Positions 17,210 to 25,700 of a stretch of DNA of 60,768 bases are shown here, in pieces. The DNA lies in NCBI RefSeq assembly GCF_014193655.1, contig NZ_JACHZQ010000016.1, positions 1-60,768 on the forward strand. The letters are read 5' to 3'. Within the stretch, counting starts at the first letter, position 1. Each line of letters begins with the position of its first letter. The position numbers were made by a program, and so were the translations under genes. Below the pieces are notes generated by a model. The model saw only the letters and a program-made list of their open reading frames with translations, was not told the DNA's origin and did not search any database. This stretch comes from Rhizobium sp. BK313 (lineage in GTDB: Bacteria; Pseudomonadota; Alphaproteobacteria; Rhizobiales; Rhizobiaceae).

Positions 17210-17977
17210 TCAGCCCGCCGGTATGTGCTCGGAAATGCCATGGCTATCCAGCGCGCCGCCGAGATAGGCCTGTTCCAGCCGCTGGGAGAGACCGGCTTCC
17301 GATGTGTCGGCCTCCATGACCATCTGGCCGCGGCTCAGCACGTAGACTCGGTCGGCAAAGGCAAGCGCCTTTTCCACGAGCTGTTCGACCAGCAGCACGG
17401 AGGTGCCCGCGTCGCAGAGCTGGCGCAGCACGGAGAGCACCCGGTCGACAAGAACGGGAGAGAGGCCGGCGGACGGCTCGTCCAGCATCAACAGCCGCGG
17501 TCGGCGGACGAGCCCTTGGGCCACCGCCAACATCTGCTGTTGCCCGCCCGAGAGCGCGCCGCCGCGTTCGTTCCGTTTCGCTGCGATTTCCGGGAAATAG
17601 GACAGGACTTCATCGGCCCTGGTAACGCGCTCCTGGCGCGGCAGATCGAAGCCCGCCAGGAGCAGATTATCCAGCACCGAAAGGCCGGTGAAGACCCGAT
17701 GCCCCTCGATAACGTGCCCCAGCCCCAGCTTTATGATCTCAGCCGGTCCCATGCCGGAGATGCTTTTCCCGGCAAAGCTGATGCTCCCCCCCGAATTCGG
17801 CAGCAGACCCGAAATCGCGCGCAAGAAAGTGGTCTTGCCGGCACCATTCGGTCCGAGCAGGGCGATGGCCTCGCCCGGACGGATCGTCAGGCCGATGCCG
17901 TGCAGCACGGGGATATTGCCGTAGCCGGAACGAAGCTTTTCGACGGCCAACAATGGATCAGACTCCGAGATAGGCAC
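17210..17977 (-). CDS. Branched-chain-type ABC ATPase LivF, set 2
   Basis: A 255-residue ATPase with Walker A GPNGAGKTT, signature LSGGQQQMLAVAQGL, Walker B LLMLDEPSAGLSP and H-loop LVEQLVEKAL. I prefer the GTG at 17977 (MPISESDPLLAVEKL), which has GGGGAGG 7 nt upstream and a 20-nt overlap with the fusion gene before it; ATG codons at 17992 and 18004 are alternatives. It is the second ATPase subunit of the set-2 importer. Confidence 0.88.
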   Translation of the reverse strand: MPISESDPLLAVEKLRSGYGNIPVLHGIGLTIRPGEAIALLGPNGAGKTTFLRAISGLLPNSGGSISFAGKSISGMGPAEIIKLGLGHVIEGHRVFTGLSVLDNLLLAGFDLPRQERVTRADEVLSYFPEIAAKRNERGGALSGGQQQMLAVAQGLVRRPRLLMLDEPSAGLSPVLVDRVLSVLRQLCDAGTSVLLVEQLVEKALAFADRVYVLSRGQMVMEADTSEAGLSQRLEQAYLGGALDSHGISEHIPAG

Positions 17978-19769
17978 TGACCACCTCCCCATGCGAGCGA
18001 ACATCCGCCGGCGTGCCGGCCGCCAGGATGCGGCCGAGGTTCAGCACAGTGACGTGATCGCAGATGTCAAAGATAAGGTCGGCGTGATGCTCGACGAGCA
18101 GGACGCCGGTGCCCTGTTGGGCAACCGCCTTGATGAGCTGGCCGAGACGCGCAATTTCGTTTGGCGCGAGCCCGGCCGCCGGTTCGTCGAGCAGGAGGAC
18201 GGCCGGACGCAGCATGAGAGCACGGGCGATTTCGACAAAACGCAACTCGCTGTGCTGAAGCCGATCCGCGCGGATCGAGGCAAGCGATTCCAACCCGACG
18301 ACGCGCAGGGCCAGCAAGGCATCGGCCCGCAATCTCGCCTCGTCGGCCCGATGACGCGATAGGCCCAAGAGGGTCTCAACGAAGCTCGCCCGACCGCTCA
18401 CCGTTCCGCCAAGCGCCACGTTTTGCAGCACCGACGCTTCCCCGACGATGCGCGGGCGCTGGAACGTCCGGGCAATGCCCGCAGCGGCGCGGCTGTGCGG
18501 CACGCCGGCGGTCAACTGCGCCTCGCCGAGCATCATCGAACCTTCCTGCGGCAGGTAGTACCCACTGATGACGTTAAGCGTCGTCGTCTTGCCGGAGCCG
18601 TTCGGACCGATCAATCCATGGACTTCGCCGGGGCGCACTTGCAGATCGAGCCCGTCGATGGCGCGCAAGGCGCCGAAGCGCAAGGTGATATCGCGCATGT
18701 TGACGGCCTCCCTGCGCGGCGGCTTGGAAAACAGCGCGGCAACCAGATCAAGCCGTGGTGCGATAATCCGTCCGGTGGCGATCGGCCGCCGACCAAGCAT
18801 GTCGAAGAGTTCGGCAAGACCGCCCGGAATGGTCAACACGATGACGAGCAGCATCACCGCATAGAGAAAGGTCGACCAGGCAACGAGCGGCGCCGCTAGC
18901 TCCGGCAGAACGGTGAGGACGATCGTGCCCAAGAGCGGACCGAGAATGGAGCTGCGGCCGCCGACAAGGATCGCGATGAAGAACAGGATCGAGAGATCGA
19001 AGGTGAAGGCATCGGGCGTGATGTAGGACTGCAGGCTTGCAAAGAGCCCACCCGCAACGCCTGCTACGGCGCCAGCAAACAGAAAGATGCTGATGAGAAT
19101 GGCCGGCTTCGAAACGCCGACTGCTTCGGCTGCAACGTCCGCATCGCGGATGACGATCAGGGCGCGTCCGAACCGGCTATGCGCGACGTTCGCCGTCATC
19201 CAGGTGCACAGCGCCGCGAGCACGACGCACAGTCCGTAAAAGCCGAGGGTGGTGTCGAACGGTGCCGGCAAGGCCGGGCCTGCGACGCCGGTGCCGCCGC
19301 CGGTGACGGAGCCCCAGGCGAGCGCCACCTGGGTGACGATGGTGGCGAATCCCAACGTCGTCATGGCAAAATAGAAAGATCCCAGCCTCAGTGCCGGCAG
19401 ACCGACGATCACTCCGGCAATCGCTCCCGACAGGCCGGCCGCTCCGAGCGCGGCAAAGGCCGGCCAGGCGGGCCCGACGGTACCGGCCGCCAGGACGCTC
19501 GCCACATAGGCGCCGAGCGTCAGCACCGCGACGAAACCGATCGCCAGCTGACCGCCGAAGCCGACCGCCAGATTGAGCCCGGACACCAATATCCAGTAGA
19601 TCGCGGCGCGGGTGCCAATCAGGGTCCAGTAGTCGTTGCCGACGAGAGGCAGCACCAAGGCTGCGGCAAGGACCACGACGAAAGGCCCGATCATGCGCAA
19701 CGAGCTCACCAGCGCGGCGCCGTTGTTCTGTATCTGCCCGATCTCGGCAGGCGGCAATGCAGTGTTCAT
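17958..19769 (-). CDS. LivM-LivG fusion, set 2 (permease plus ATPase)
   Basis: A 603-residue fusion. Residues 1-345 are a LivM permease with many helices (ISGLNLAVGFGGQLAIGF-like and ILVGGRSSILGPLLGTIVL elements). From about residue 355 there is a LivG ATPase: Walker A GPNGSGKTT, Q-loop IARTFQRPRI, Walker B VLLLDEPAAGLAP and H-loop LVEHHADLIF; the signature is degenerate (LQHSELRFVEIARAL). It starts at ATG 19769 inside a 4-nt overlap with livH2. Pairing of M and G in one chain matches set 1 and suggests shared ancestry of these two systems. Confidence 0.9.
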   Translation of the reverse strand: MNTALPPAEIGQIQNNGAALVSSLRMIGPFVVVLAAALVLPLVGNDYWTLIGTRAAIYWILVSGLNLAVGFGGQLAIGFVAVLTLGAYVASVLAAGTVGPAWPAFAALGAAGLSGAIAGVIVGLPALRLGSFYFAMTTLGFATIVTQVALAWGSVTGGGTGVAGPALPAPFDTTLGFYGLCVVLAALCTWMTANVAHSRFGRALIVIRDADVAAEAVGVSKPAILISIFLFAGAVAGVAGGLFASLQSYITPDAFTFDLSILFFIAILVGGRSSILGPLLGTIVLTVLPELAAPLVAWSTFLYAVMLLVIVLTIPGGLAELFDMLGRRPIATGRIIAPRLDLVAALFSKPPRREAVNMRDITLRFGALRAIDGLDLQVRPGEVHGLIGPNGSGKTTTLNVISGYYLPQEGSMMLGEAQLTAGVPHSRAAAGIARTFQRPRIVGEASVLQNVALGGTVSGRASFVETLLGLSRHRADEARLRADALLALRVVGLESLASIRADRLQHSELRFVEIARALMLRPAVLLLDEPAAGLAPNEIARLGQLIKAVAQQGTGVLLVEHHADLIFDICDHVTVLNLGRILAAGTPADVRSHGEVVSAYLGV

Positions 19770-20626
19770 ACCCGACGCCCTCCCATGCTGCCGAACAGGC
19801 CGCCTGGCGCTACAAGAAGAATGATGATGAAGACCGCAAAAACCGCGCAGGATGCGATGACGCCGCCAAGGGCGAAATTTGCGGCCTGCTGGAAGAGGCC
19901 GAGAGCAAAACCGCCGACGAGCGCGCCGCGATTGTTGCCGAGGCCGCCAAGCGCGATGGGGATGAAGCCATAGAAGCTGAGCGTGGCGCCGTTGCCGAAA
20001 TAGGCGAGCATCAATTCGCCGCCGAAAAAGCCGGCGACACCGGCGATCATGCCGGCCAGCGCGTAACTCGCGACCCGCAGCCGCCGTTCCGGCAGGCCGA
20101 GCGCGCGGGCCGCGAAACTGTCTTCGGCGACGGCGAGAAAGGCCCTACCGATCAGGGTGCTTCGGTAGAGATATTCGAGTCCGGCGACAACGACCATGCA
20201 AGCCAGAAGCGGCAGCCAGAAACGCTCGTCGAACACGCCCATTGCGGGTGTAGCCAGCAAGCGCGGGAAAGGACGCGGCTCGGTGCCCCACAGGATCGCG
20301 ACAAGCTGCTGCATGCCCATGGCCATCGCCAGCGTCGACAACACATAGAGATGCTGCTCGAGCTTCTTGAGCACCGGGCGCACCGCCAGAAGTTCGGTCA
20401 ACACACCGACGACGGCGCAGCCGATCAACATGAGGAGGAAGCCGAGGGCAACGGGCAGGCCGAGTTCCACAACGAAGAGCGAGCCCAGAACGCCGCCGAT
20501 CATGCCGACCTGCCCGGTGGTAAAGCTCATCACGCGGGACGCGGCAAACATCGTATTGTAGGCCATGCCGATGAGGGCATAAACGGCGCCCATCGCCAAT
20601 CCGGAAGCGAGAATAGGACCAAACAC
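19766..20626 (-). CDS. Branched-chain-type ABC permease LivH, set 2
   Basis: A 286-residue inner-membrane permease with LivH motifs: AVYALIGMAYNTMFAASRVMSFTTGQ near the start and PIALGGLGNNRGALVGGFALG near the end. The start is GTG at 20626, 7 nt after AGGG. It is the first gene of a four-gene minus-strand operon (livH2, livMG2, livF2, SnoaL-like). The dyad GTAAC-TGG-GTTAC lies 131 bp upstream. No binding protein is encoded in this operon; the Tat-exported SBP1 at 5644 is the likely partner. Confidence 0.9.
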   Translation of the reverse strand: MFGPILASGLAMGAVYALIGMAYNTMFAASRVMSFTTGQVGMIGGVLGSLFVVELGLPVALGFLLMLIGCAVVGVLTELLAVRPVLKKLEQHLYVLSTLAMAMGMQQLVAILWGTEPRPFPRLLATPAMGVFDERFWLPLLACMVVVAGLEYLYRSTLIGRAFLAVAEDSFAARALGLPERRLRVASYALAGMIAGVAGFFGGELMLAYFGNGATLSFYGFIPIALGGLGNNRGALVGGFALGLFQQAANFALGGVIASCAVFAVFIIILLVAPGGLFGSMGGRRV

Positions 20627-20756
20627 GTGTCAACCCTGCCGCTTGGAGGACAGGAAAGGATCGATCGGACTGCCGCCGGTATCGTGAACAAGCCACGACA
20701 TTTTCGTTCCACAAGAGCTCACGATATCCTCCCAGTCACGCGCTTCTTGATTTTAT

Positions 20757-20769
20757 GTAACTGGGTTAC
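20757..20769. promoter_or_regulatory. IclR-box candidate, site 2 (GTAAC-N3-GTTAC)
   Basis: A perfect 5-bp inverted repeat with spacer TGG, upstream of livH2 on the minus strand. Read toward livH2 it is followed by ATAAAAT, similar to TTAAAAT after site 1 and CTAAAAT after site 3. Confidence 0.58.
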
Positions 20770-21652
20770 TCATAATTTTGCAAGGGCCTTGTGGAGAACG
20801 TTTGATAAAAAATCAATGCTCTTGGCTATAGGTTCAGTCGCTTAATGATAGCCGAGGAACTCGCGCGGCAAATCCAATGTCTCTGACGTGTCGTGCCGAG
20901 ATCCTAGATCGTAAATGGGCTCCCCATCGGCGATGGCGGTACAGTGGCGACGTGGTCGCGCCAGCCATCACCGATTTTCTTCTCGACGTCCTGCCGCCGC
21001 ACGAGAAATAGATGCTCAAGGATGTCGGCGTCGATGGCAATCTTTTGAGCTCCTTTGGCGCGTCCTTCGCGGAGATGACTGAGCCACACGCGTTGGAATT
21101 TGCAGGCGGTGAGGTGCCATGCCACGATCGATACCCACTGTTTCGCGCTGCGGGATTGGCTTTCGATCAACCTGATTAGAGAATTCGTCTGTCGAAACGC
21201 GCGCGAACATGTTGCAACCGGTCTCAACTGGCAGGTAAATACAGCGCTGAGTTTCAGGCATACAACAGTTCGACGCGAAACTTAGCCTGACGATCACAAA
21301 CATCCTGGCGATCTCAGCTCAGTCAGCACCGGAAATGTGGCATGGTCGATATGGCCACCGCCACTCCGCTTGCAACGCGGCGATCGGGACGAGACGCCTC
21401 GGCCTGTTTGCCCATGCACTCCGCTGGTCGGCTGTGGTGAATTGTACGGGTTCGAGCATGTCGTCTCCGCCTCCGAGCGGCTTGATCCACGACATATGAC
21501 TGACCTGGGCGTATTTGAAGATTCACTCAGCAACGGCGTCGCTGGGATGATCGATCTGACGGTCCCCTCCGATATCGGAGATCAACCGGCTTCCACCACA
21601 TCCGCCCAAACAGTCAGGAGAAAACCAACCCTTCTCATATCGGGTATCGACA
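20770..21652. other. Gene-poor gap between the set-2 and set-3 operons
   Basis: Apart from the operator at its left end I can support no gene. A minus-strand open frame at 20904-21227 (107 codons; contains WHLTACKFQRVWLSHLREG) and another over 21324-21530 have no domain that I recognise and no good ribosome site. The region may be decayed transposon or gene DNA separating two functional operons. Confidence 0.4.
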
Positions 21653-22456
21653 TTATCCCTGCCAGTTCTTTTCAAGAAAAGGCAAGACCAAGCCGAGGAA
21701 CGCCTCCGGATTCTGAATTGCCGGAAAATGCGCGGAGAGGATGGTTACAAAACGTGCATCCTTAATGCGATCCGCGATCATTTGAACACCTTCCGGCGGA
21801 CGACCTGCATCCTGCAGGCAGCCGATCAGGAGGCACGGCGCAACGACTTGAGGAAACACCATTTCCAAATCGGACGACGCGAGCATCCGATAAATGGCGG
21901 CGAAACTTTCGGGATCGTTGCCGAGCCAACGGGATCGAGTGGAGGCAAAGCGCTCGGGATCAAGCGTTCGAAACTCCTCGGGATAGGAGGTGAGGAGCGA
22001 TTTCTCCTCGATGCTCCGCAATCCGTCGCGCAGGAAGCCGTCTATCATCGCATAGGTGGCATCGCGACGTTCCGCGGGAATGTGCGTGGCCGGGCTCGAT
22101 ATCGCGACCGCACCCGTATGTGCCGGATGGCGCGCCGCAAAACGCAGCGCGACATTTGCACCGACGGCACAGCCGATCAGCGCCGCTTTCCCGCTCAAGT
22201 GCAGCCCATCGAGCAGGGACTTGAGATCATCGGCGAGTTGGTCGCCGCTCACCTCCCCCCGAATCTTCTCCGAAAGCCCAGCCCCGCGCATGTCGTAACG
22301 CAATGTACGATAGCGTTTCTGCAGAGCGGGCATGACGAGGTCCCAGGATTCCAGGGTCCCAGCCATTTCGTGCAGCAGTACCACCAGCGGCCCGTCCGAA
22401 CCTCCGAGTTCGTATCGAAGGGAAACGCCCCCGGCGTCAATCCAGCCGATTGCCAT
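21653..22456 (-). CDS. Alpha/beta hydrolase with cysteine at the nucleophile elbow
   Basis: A 267-residue alpha/beta-hydrolase-fold protein resembling 3-oxoadipate enol-lactonase and related C-C or ester hydrolases. HE after the first strand region (VVLLHEMAGT) is the oxyanion-side element. The nucleophile elbow reads GCAVG, with Cys96 where most members have Ser. Candidate acid Asp216 (LQDAG) and base His243 (SAHFPAI) are present. Its ATG overlaps the livF3 stop by 1 nt (TGATG), so it is the last gene of the SBP3-livHMGF3 operon. A Cys nucleophile occurs in dienelactone hydrolases; a lactone or thioester-type substrate is therefore possible. Confidence 0.85.
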   Translation of the reverse strand: MAIGWIDAGGVSLRYELGGSDGPLVVLLHEMAGTLESWDLVMPALQKRYRTLRYDMRGAGLSEKIRGEVSGDQLADDLKSLLDGLHLSGKAALIGCAVGANVALRFAARHPAHTGAVAISSPATHIPAERRDATYAMIDGFLRDGLRSIEEKSLLTSYPEEFRTLDPERFASTRSRWLGNDPESFAAIYRMLASSDLEMVFPQVVAPCLLIGCLQDAGRPPEGVQMIADRIKDARFVTILSAHFPAIQNPEAFLGLVLPFLEKNWQG

Positions 22457-23169
22457 CAGAAATAATGCCAGAAATTTGAGTTGCGGGCCTCTTCGGGTGA
22501 GCCGTCGAACACAACCGCACCATTGTTGAGGATCGTGACGTGGTCAGCGATCTTCATCGAGGCTGCCACATTCTGTTCCACGAGAACGGCTCCGAGCTGC
22601 GAAGACCGGCAGACGTCCCGAACCAGTTCGAACAGGCGCTCGACAAGATTGGGAGCAAGCCCGATCGAGGGCTCATCGAGCAGGATGCATCTGGGCGAAC
22701 CAAGCAGGGCAAGGCCGAGCGCCAGCATCTGCTGTTGGCCACCGCTCAGGCTTCCCGCAATCGTATCGAGCCGACCGGACAATGCGGGAAAGAGTTCAAG
22801 CACGTCCTTGACCTCGAAGCGATTGTCGGGCCCCCGGCAATTGCGGTCGGCAACCACATCCAGATTCTCGCCGATCGTCAGCGTCGCGAAGATGCCTCTT
22901 CCTTCGGGTAGCAGCCGCAATCCTCTGGATATACGCTCCGAGACCTTCAGCTTGTCGATCCGCTCTCCGGAAAGGTACATATCGCCGGTGGCCCGCTCGC
23001 CCATTCCAATGATGTTCTTCAGGGTCGTCGTCTTGCCGCAGCCATTGTGGCCCAGGAGAGCCAGAATCTGTCCGGGCTTCACCTTGAAGGAGACGTCATG
23101 GAGGACGGTCTTGTTGCCATAACCGGCGGAGAGATTCTGCACTTCAAGCAAAGCTACGTCGGTCGACAT
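22456..23169 (-). CDS. Branched-chain-type ABC ATPase LivF, set 3
   Basis: A 237-residue ATPase: Walker A GHNGCGKTT (variant with His/Cys), signature LSGGQQQMLALGLAL, Walker B CILLDEPSIGLAP and H-loop LVEQNVAASM. The ATG at 23169 overlaps the livG3 stop and follows GGAGGAG; a GTG one codon earlier is also possible. It is the second ATPase of the set-3 importer, and its 3' end is coupled to the hydrolase gene. Confidence 0.9.
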   Translation of the reverse strand: MSTDVALLEVQNLSAGYGNKTVLHDVSFKVKPGQILALLGHNGCGKTTTLKNIIGMGERATGDMYLSGERIDKLKVSERISRGLRLLPEGRGIFATLTIGENLDVVADRNCRGPDNRFEVKDVLELFPALSGRLDTIAGSLSGGQQQMLALGLALLGSPRCILLDEPSIGLAPNLVERLFELVRDVCRSSQLGAVLVEQNVAASMKIADHVTILNNGAVVFDGSPEEARNSNFWHYF

Positions 23170-23936
23170 CACAATGCTCCTCCGAAATAAATTTCCCCGA
23201 GGTCCGGCCGGGCAATGATTTCAGCCGGCTCACCCTGAGCAAGGACATGGCCCTGGTGCAGAAACACGACGTTGTCGGCCAGCCGCTGGACGATGCTCGT
23301 ATTGTGTTCGACGACCAGAAAAGTCCGGCCGGTGTCCTTGAGACGCAGCACGACTTCAAGCATGGTTTCGAGGGCCTGCGCACTGAGGCCGGACGTCGGC
23401 TCGTCGAGCAGGAGAAGCTTTGCGCCACTCGCAAGAAGGCGCGCCACACACAGCAGCTTCTGTTCGCCATAGCTCAGATTGCGGACGATATCCTTAGCAC
23501 GCATAGCCAGTCCCACGTCTTCCAGGAAGGCCATCGCCTCCTCCCGGCGCCGTCTGGTTTCTGCCCAGGTATGAAATGGCCTCAGCAGCGGCCTGACCGG
23601 ATTCTCGTCCGTCTTGCTCGGCAGGTAGACCGTGACGTTGTCGATTACCGACAGCTCCGTGAACAACCGCAGGTTCTGGAAACTGCGGCAAATGCCGAGG
23701 TCCACCATTCGACGAGCAGACAGTCCGAGGAGGGATTGCTCCCCCAACCGGATGTCGCCGTTCTCCGGCCGTGTGAAACCGGTGATGACGTTGAAAATCG
23801 TTGTCTTGCCGGCGCCGTTCGGTCCGACGAGGCAGGTAATCAGGCCCCGGTCGAGGGTAAAGCTGCAATCGTTGAGCGCTTGCAATCCACCGAAGCGCTT
23901 AGAGACGCCTGATACTGTAAGATAGTGACTGCTCAT
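23169..23936 (-). CDS. Branched-chain-type ABC ATPase LivG, set 3
   Basis: A 255-residue ATPase with Walker A GPNGAGKTT, Q-loop ICRSFQNLRLF, signature variant LSYGEQKLLCVARLL, Walker B LLLLDEPTSGLSA and H-loop VVEHNTSIV. It overlaps livM3 by 4 nt. Unlike sets 1 and 2 it is a separate gene, not fused to LivM. Confidence 0.9.
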   Translation of the reverse strand: MSSHYLTVSGVSKRFGGLQALNDCSFTLDRGLITCLVGPNGAGKTTIFNVITGFTRPENGDIRLGEQSLLGLSARRMVDLGICRSFQNLRLFTELSVIDNVTVYLPSKTDENPVRPLLRPFHTWAETRRRREEAMAFLEDVGLAMRAKDIVRNLSYGEQKLLCVARLLASGAKLLLLDEPTSGLSAQALETMLEVVLRLKDTGRTFLVVEHNTSIVQRLADNVVFLHQGHVLAQGEPAEIIARPDLGEIYFGGAL

Positions 23937-24796
23937 ATTTTGCGCCCCGCTATCCCCTGCGGCCGGTACAGCATGAACAGGATCAGCAGGCCTCCATAGA
24001 TGATCTGCCGCATCGGTCCGGCTGCAGACGAAGAAATCGGCAATATGCTCAGCACCTGCGGCAGCGCCGTCAGCAATGCCGGCCCCAAAAGGCAGCCGAC
24101 GAGCGTGCGCGCCCCGCCAACGACGATCATCGTCAACAGCAGGATCGAGGCGTCGATGTCGAACGATGTCGGATCGATGAAGCTGAAGAACACGGCATAG
24201 AGACCGCCGGCTCCGCCAGCAAACAGGCCGGACAGCGCAGCCACGCCAACCTTCGTCGACAGCACATTCTTCCCGGCGGCCGCAACCGCTAGTTCATCCT
24301 CGCGGATGGCATTGACCAGTCGCCCGAAAGGCGAACGCAGGACGAGCCAGAAGCACAGGCAGCCCAACAGCAGAAGCAGCGTCGAAAGCGGCAGGAACTT
24401 CATCGCATCGTCGAGGTCATAGCCGAACAGGCTGGCCGGCGGCACGCCTGCAAGCCCGGAAGCGCCACCGGTCAAATCCGTGAGATTCATATAGATGGCG
24501 GTCGCGGCGATCTGCATACCGAAAGAGGTGACGACGAAGTAGTCGCCGGCAATTCGTAAGGCAGGCAGAGCAAAGAGGGCATTGATGACGAGGCACAAGA
24601 CGAGGGCGATCAGCATCGCGAGAGGGAAGTCGACCGTGCCGTTGCCCGTCAGGATCGCGACGGTATAGGCTCCAACGCCGAAGATCGCCGCCTGGGAAAC
24701 CGAAAATATGCCTGTCACGCCGACCAGAAGATTGGTCGACATTGCCGCCAGAGCATAGATTTCGGCGATTACGAGATAACTGGCGATAAAATCCAT
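23933..24796 (-). CDS. Branched-chain-type ABC permease LivM, set 3
   Basis: A 287-residue inner-membrane permease. The ATG at 24796 (MDFIASYLVIAEIYALAAM) has AGGGG upstream and lies 10 nt after livH3; the upstream open frame overlaps livH3 and is not conserved. LivM motifs are VGVTGIFSVSQAAIFGVGAYT and IVVGGARTLVGCLLGPALLT. It pairs with LivH3. Confidence 0.9.
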   Translation of the reverse strand: MDFIASYLVIAEIYALAAMSTNLLVGVTGIFSVSQAAIFGVGAYTVAILTGNGTVDFPLAMLIALVLCLVINALFALPALRIAGDYFVVTSFGMQIAATAIYMNLTDLTGGASGLAGVPPASLFGYDLDDAMKFLPLSTLLLLLGCLCFWLVLRSPFGRLVNAIREDELAVAAAGKNVLSTKVGVAALSGLFAGGAGGLYAVFFSFIDPTSFDIDASILLLTMIVVGGARTLVGCLLGPALLTALPQVLSILPISSSAAGPMRQIIYGGLLILFMLYRPQGIAGRKI

Positions 24797-24806
24797 CAGC
24801 GTGCCC

Positions 24807-25676
24807 CTACCGTGTCGTCCGCCGGGCAAAAATGCCCTTCGGCGCAACCACCATCAGTATGACGAAGAGGCCGAACGTAGCAGCGACGCTCCATTGACCC
24901 GAAATGATCACGGTGGACGTCGTCTGCAGCACGGAAAGAATGATCGAAGTGACGAATGCTCCCACCAGACTATCCATACCACCTGCTATCACGGCAACGG
25001 TTGCTGTCAGCAGAATGAGAGTACCGGTATAGGGTTGCAGCCCCTGATCGAGAGCGGTGAACGCGCTCGGAAAGGCTATTATGCCGGAGGCGATCGCCAT
25101 GACGATAACGTGCACGCGCCGCGGCTCCAGCCGGGTAATTTCGGCAAGGAACTCGTTTGCGGCGACCGCCCGCGTACGCTTGCCGATCGTTGTCCGACCA
25201 GACCACAGTAACAAGGCTGCAAAAAGCACGAGCCCGCTGACCGCGACGAGCGCCTGCGGGACGCTTATCGTCACCACCGAGAGCTGGATCGTATCGTTAC
25301 GCCAGGATGGCGACATCTGCAGAACGTCCGGCGAGAAGAAGGCGGCCATGACGTTTTGAATGACGACAAGCGCGCCAAGCGAAGCAATCAGCAGCACCAA
25401 GGGGGTGGCATTTCGCTGATTCAGTCGGCTGTAGAGCTGTGACTGAATGAATGCGCCCATGGCTGCACCCACAAGGACCGCGCAGGCGAGCGCCAACCAG
25501 AAGGGCAAACCTTCGCTGGAGAGATACCAGGTGACGTAACCGGCAAGTGTGTAGATGCCGGCATGCGCCACATGGAACACTCTCGTGGTCGAATAGATTA
25601 TCGAGAAGGTGATCGCCACCACTCCGATGGCACAGCCACTGACGAGGCCGTTCACGAGAAGGTTTAGAAAAAGCAT
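24807..25676 (-). CDS. Branched-chain-type ABC permease LivH, set 3
   Basis: A 289-residue permease with SGCAIGVVAITFSIIYSTTRVFHVAHAG near the N-terminus and VIAGGMDSLVGAFVTSIILS near the C-terminus. It starts 24 nt after the SBP3 stop. It forms the transmembrane channel with LivM3. Confidence 0.9.
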   Translation of the reverse strand: MLFLNLLVNGLVSGCAIGVVAITFSIIYSTTRVFHVAHAGIYTLAGYVTWYLSSEGLPFWLALACAVLVGAAMGAFIQSQLYSRLNQRNATPLVLLIASLGALVVIQNVMAAFFSPDVLQMSPSWRNDTIQLSVVTISVPQALVAVSGLVLFAALLLWSGRTTIGKRTRAVAANEFLAEITRLEPRRVHVIVMAIASGIIAFPSAFTALDQGLQPYTGTLILLTATVAVIAGGMDSLVGAFVTSIILSVLQTTSTVIISGQWSVAATFGLFVILMVVAPKGIFARRTTR

Positions 25677-25700
25677 GGTACATCTCCGATGCGGGATCGG

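Noticed and set aside
20904..21227. Possible 107-residue minus-strand protein in the 880-bp gap
   Set aside because: Not reported as a gene: no recognised domain, no convincing ribosome site, and surrounding frames look decayed. A database search could change this.
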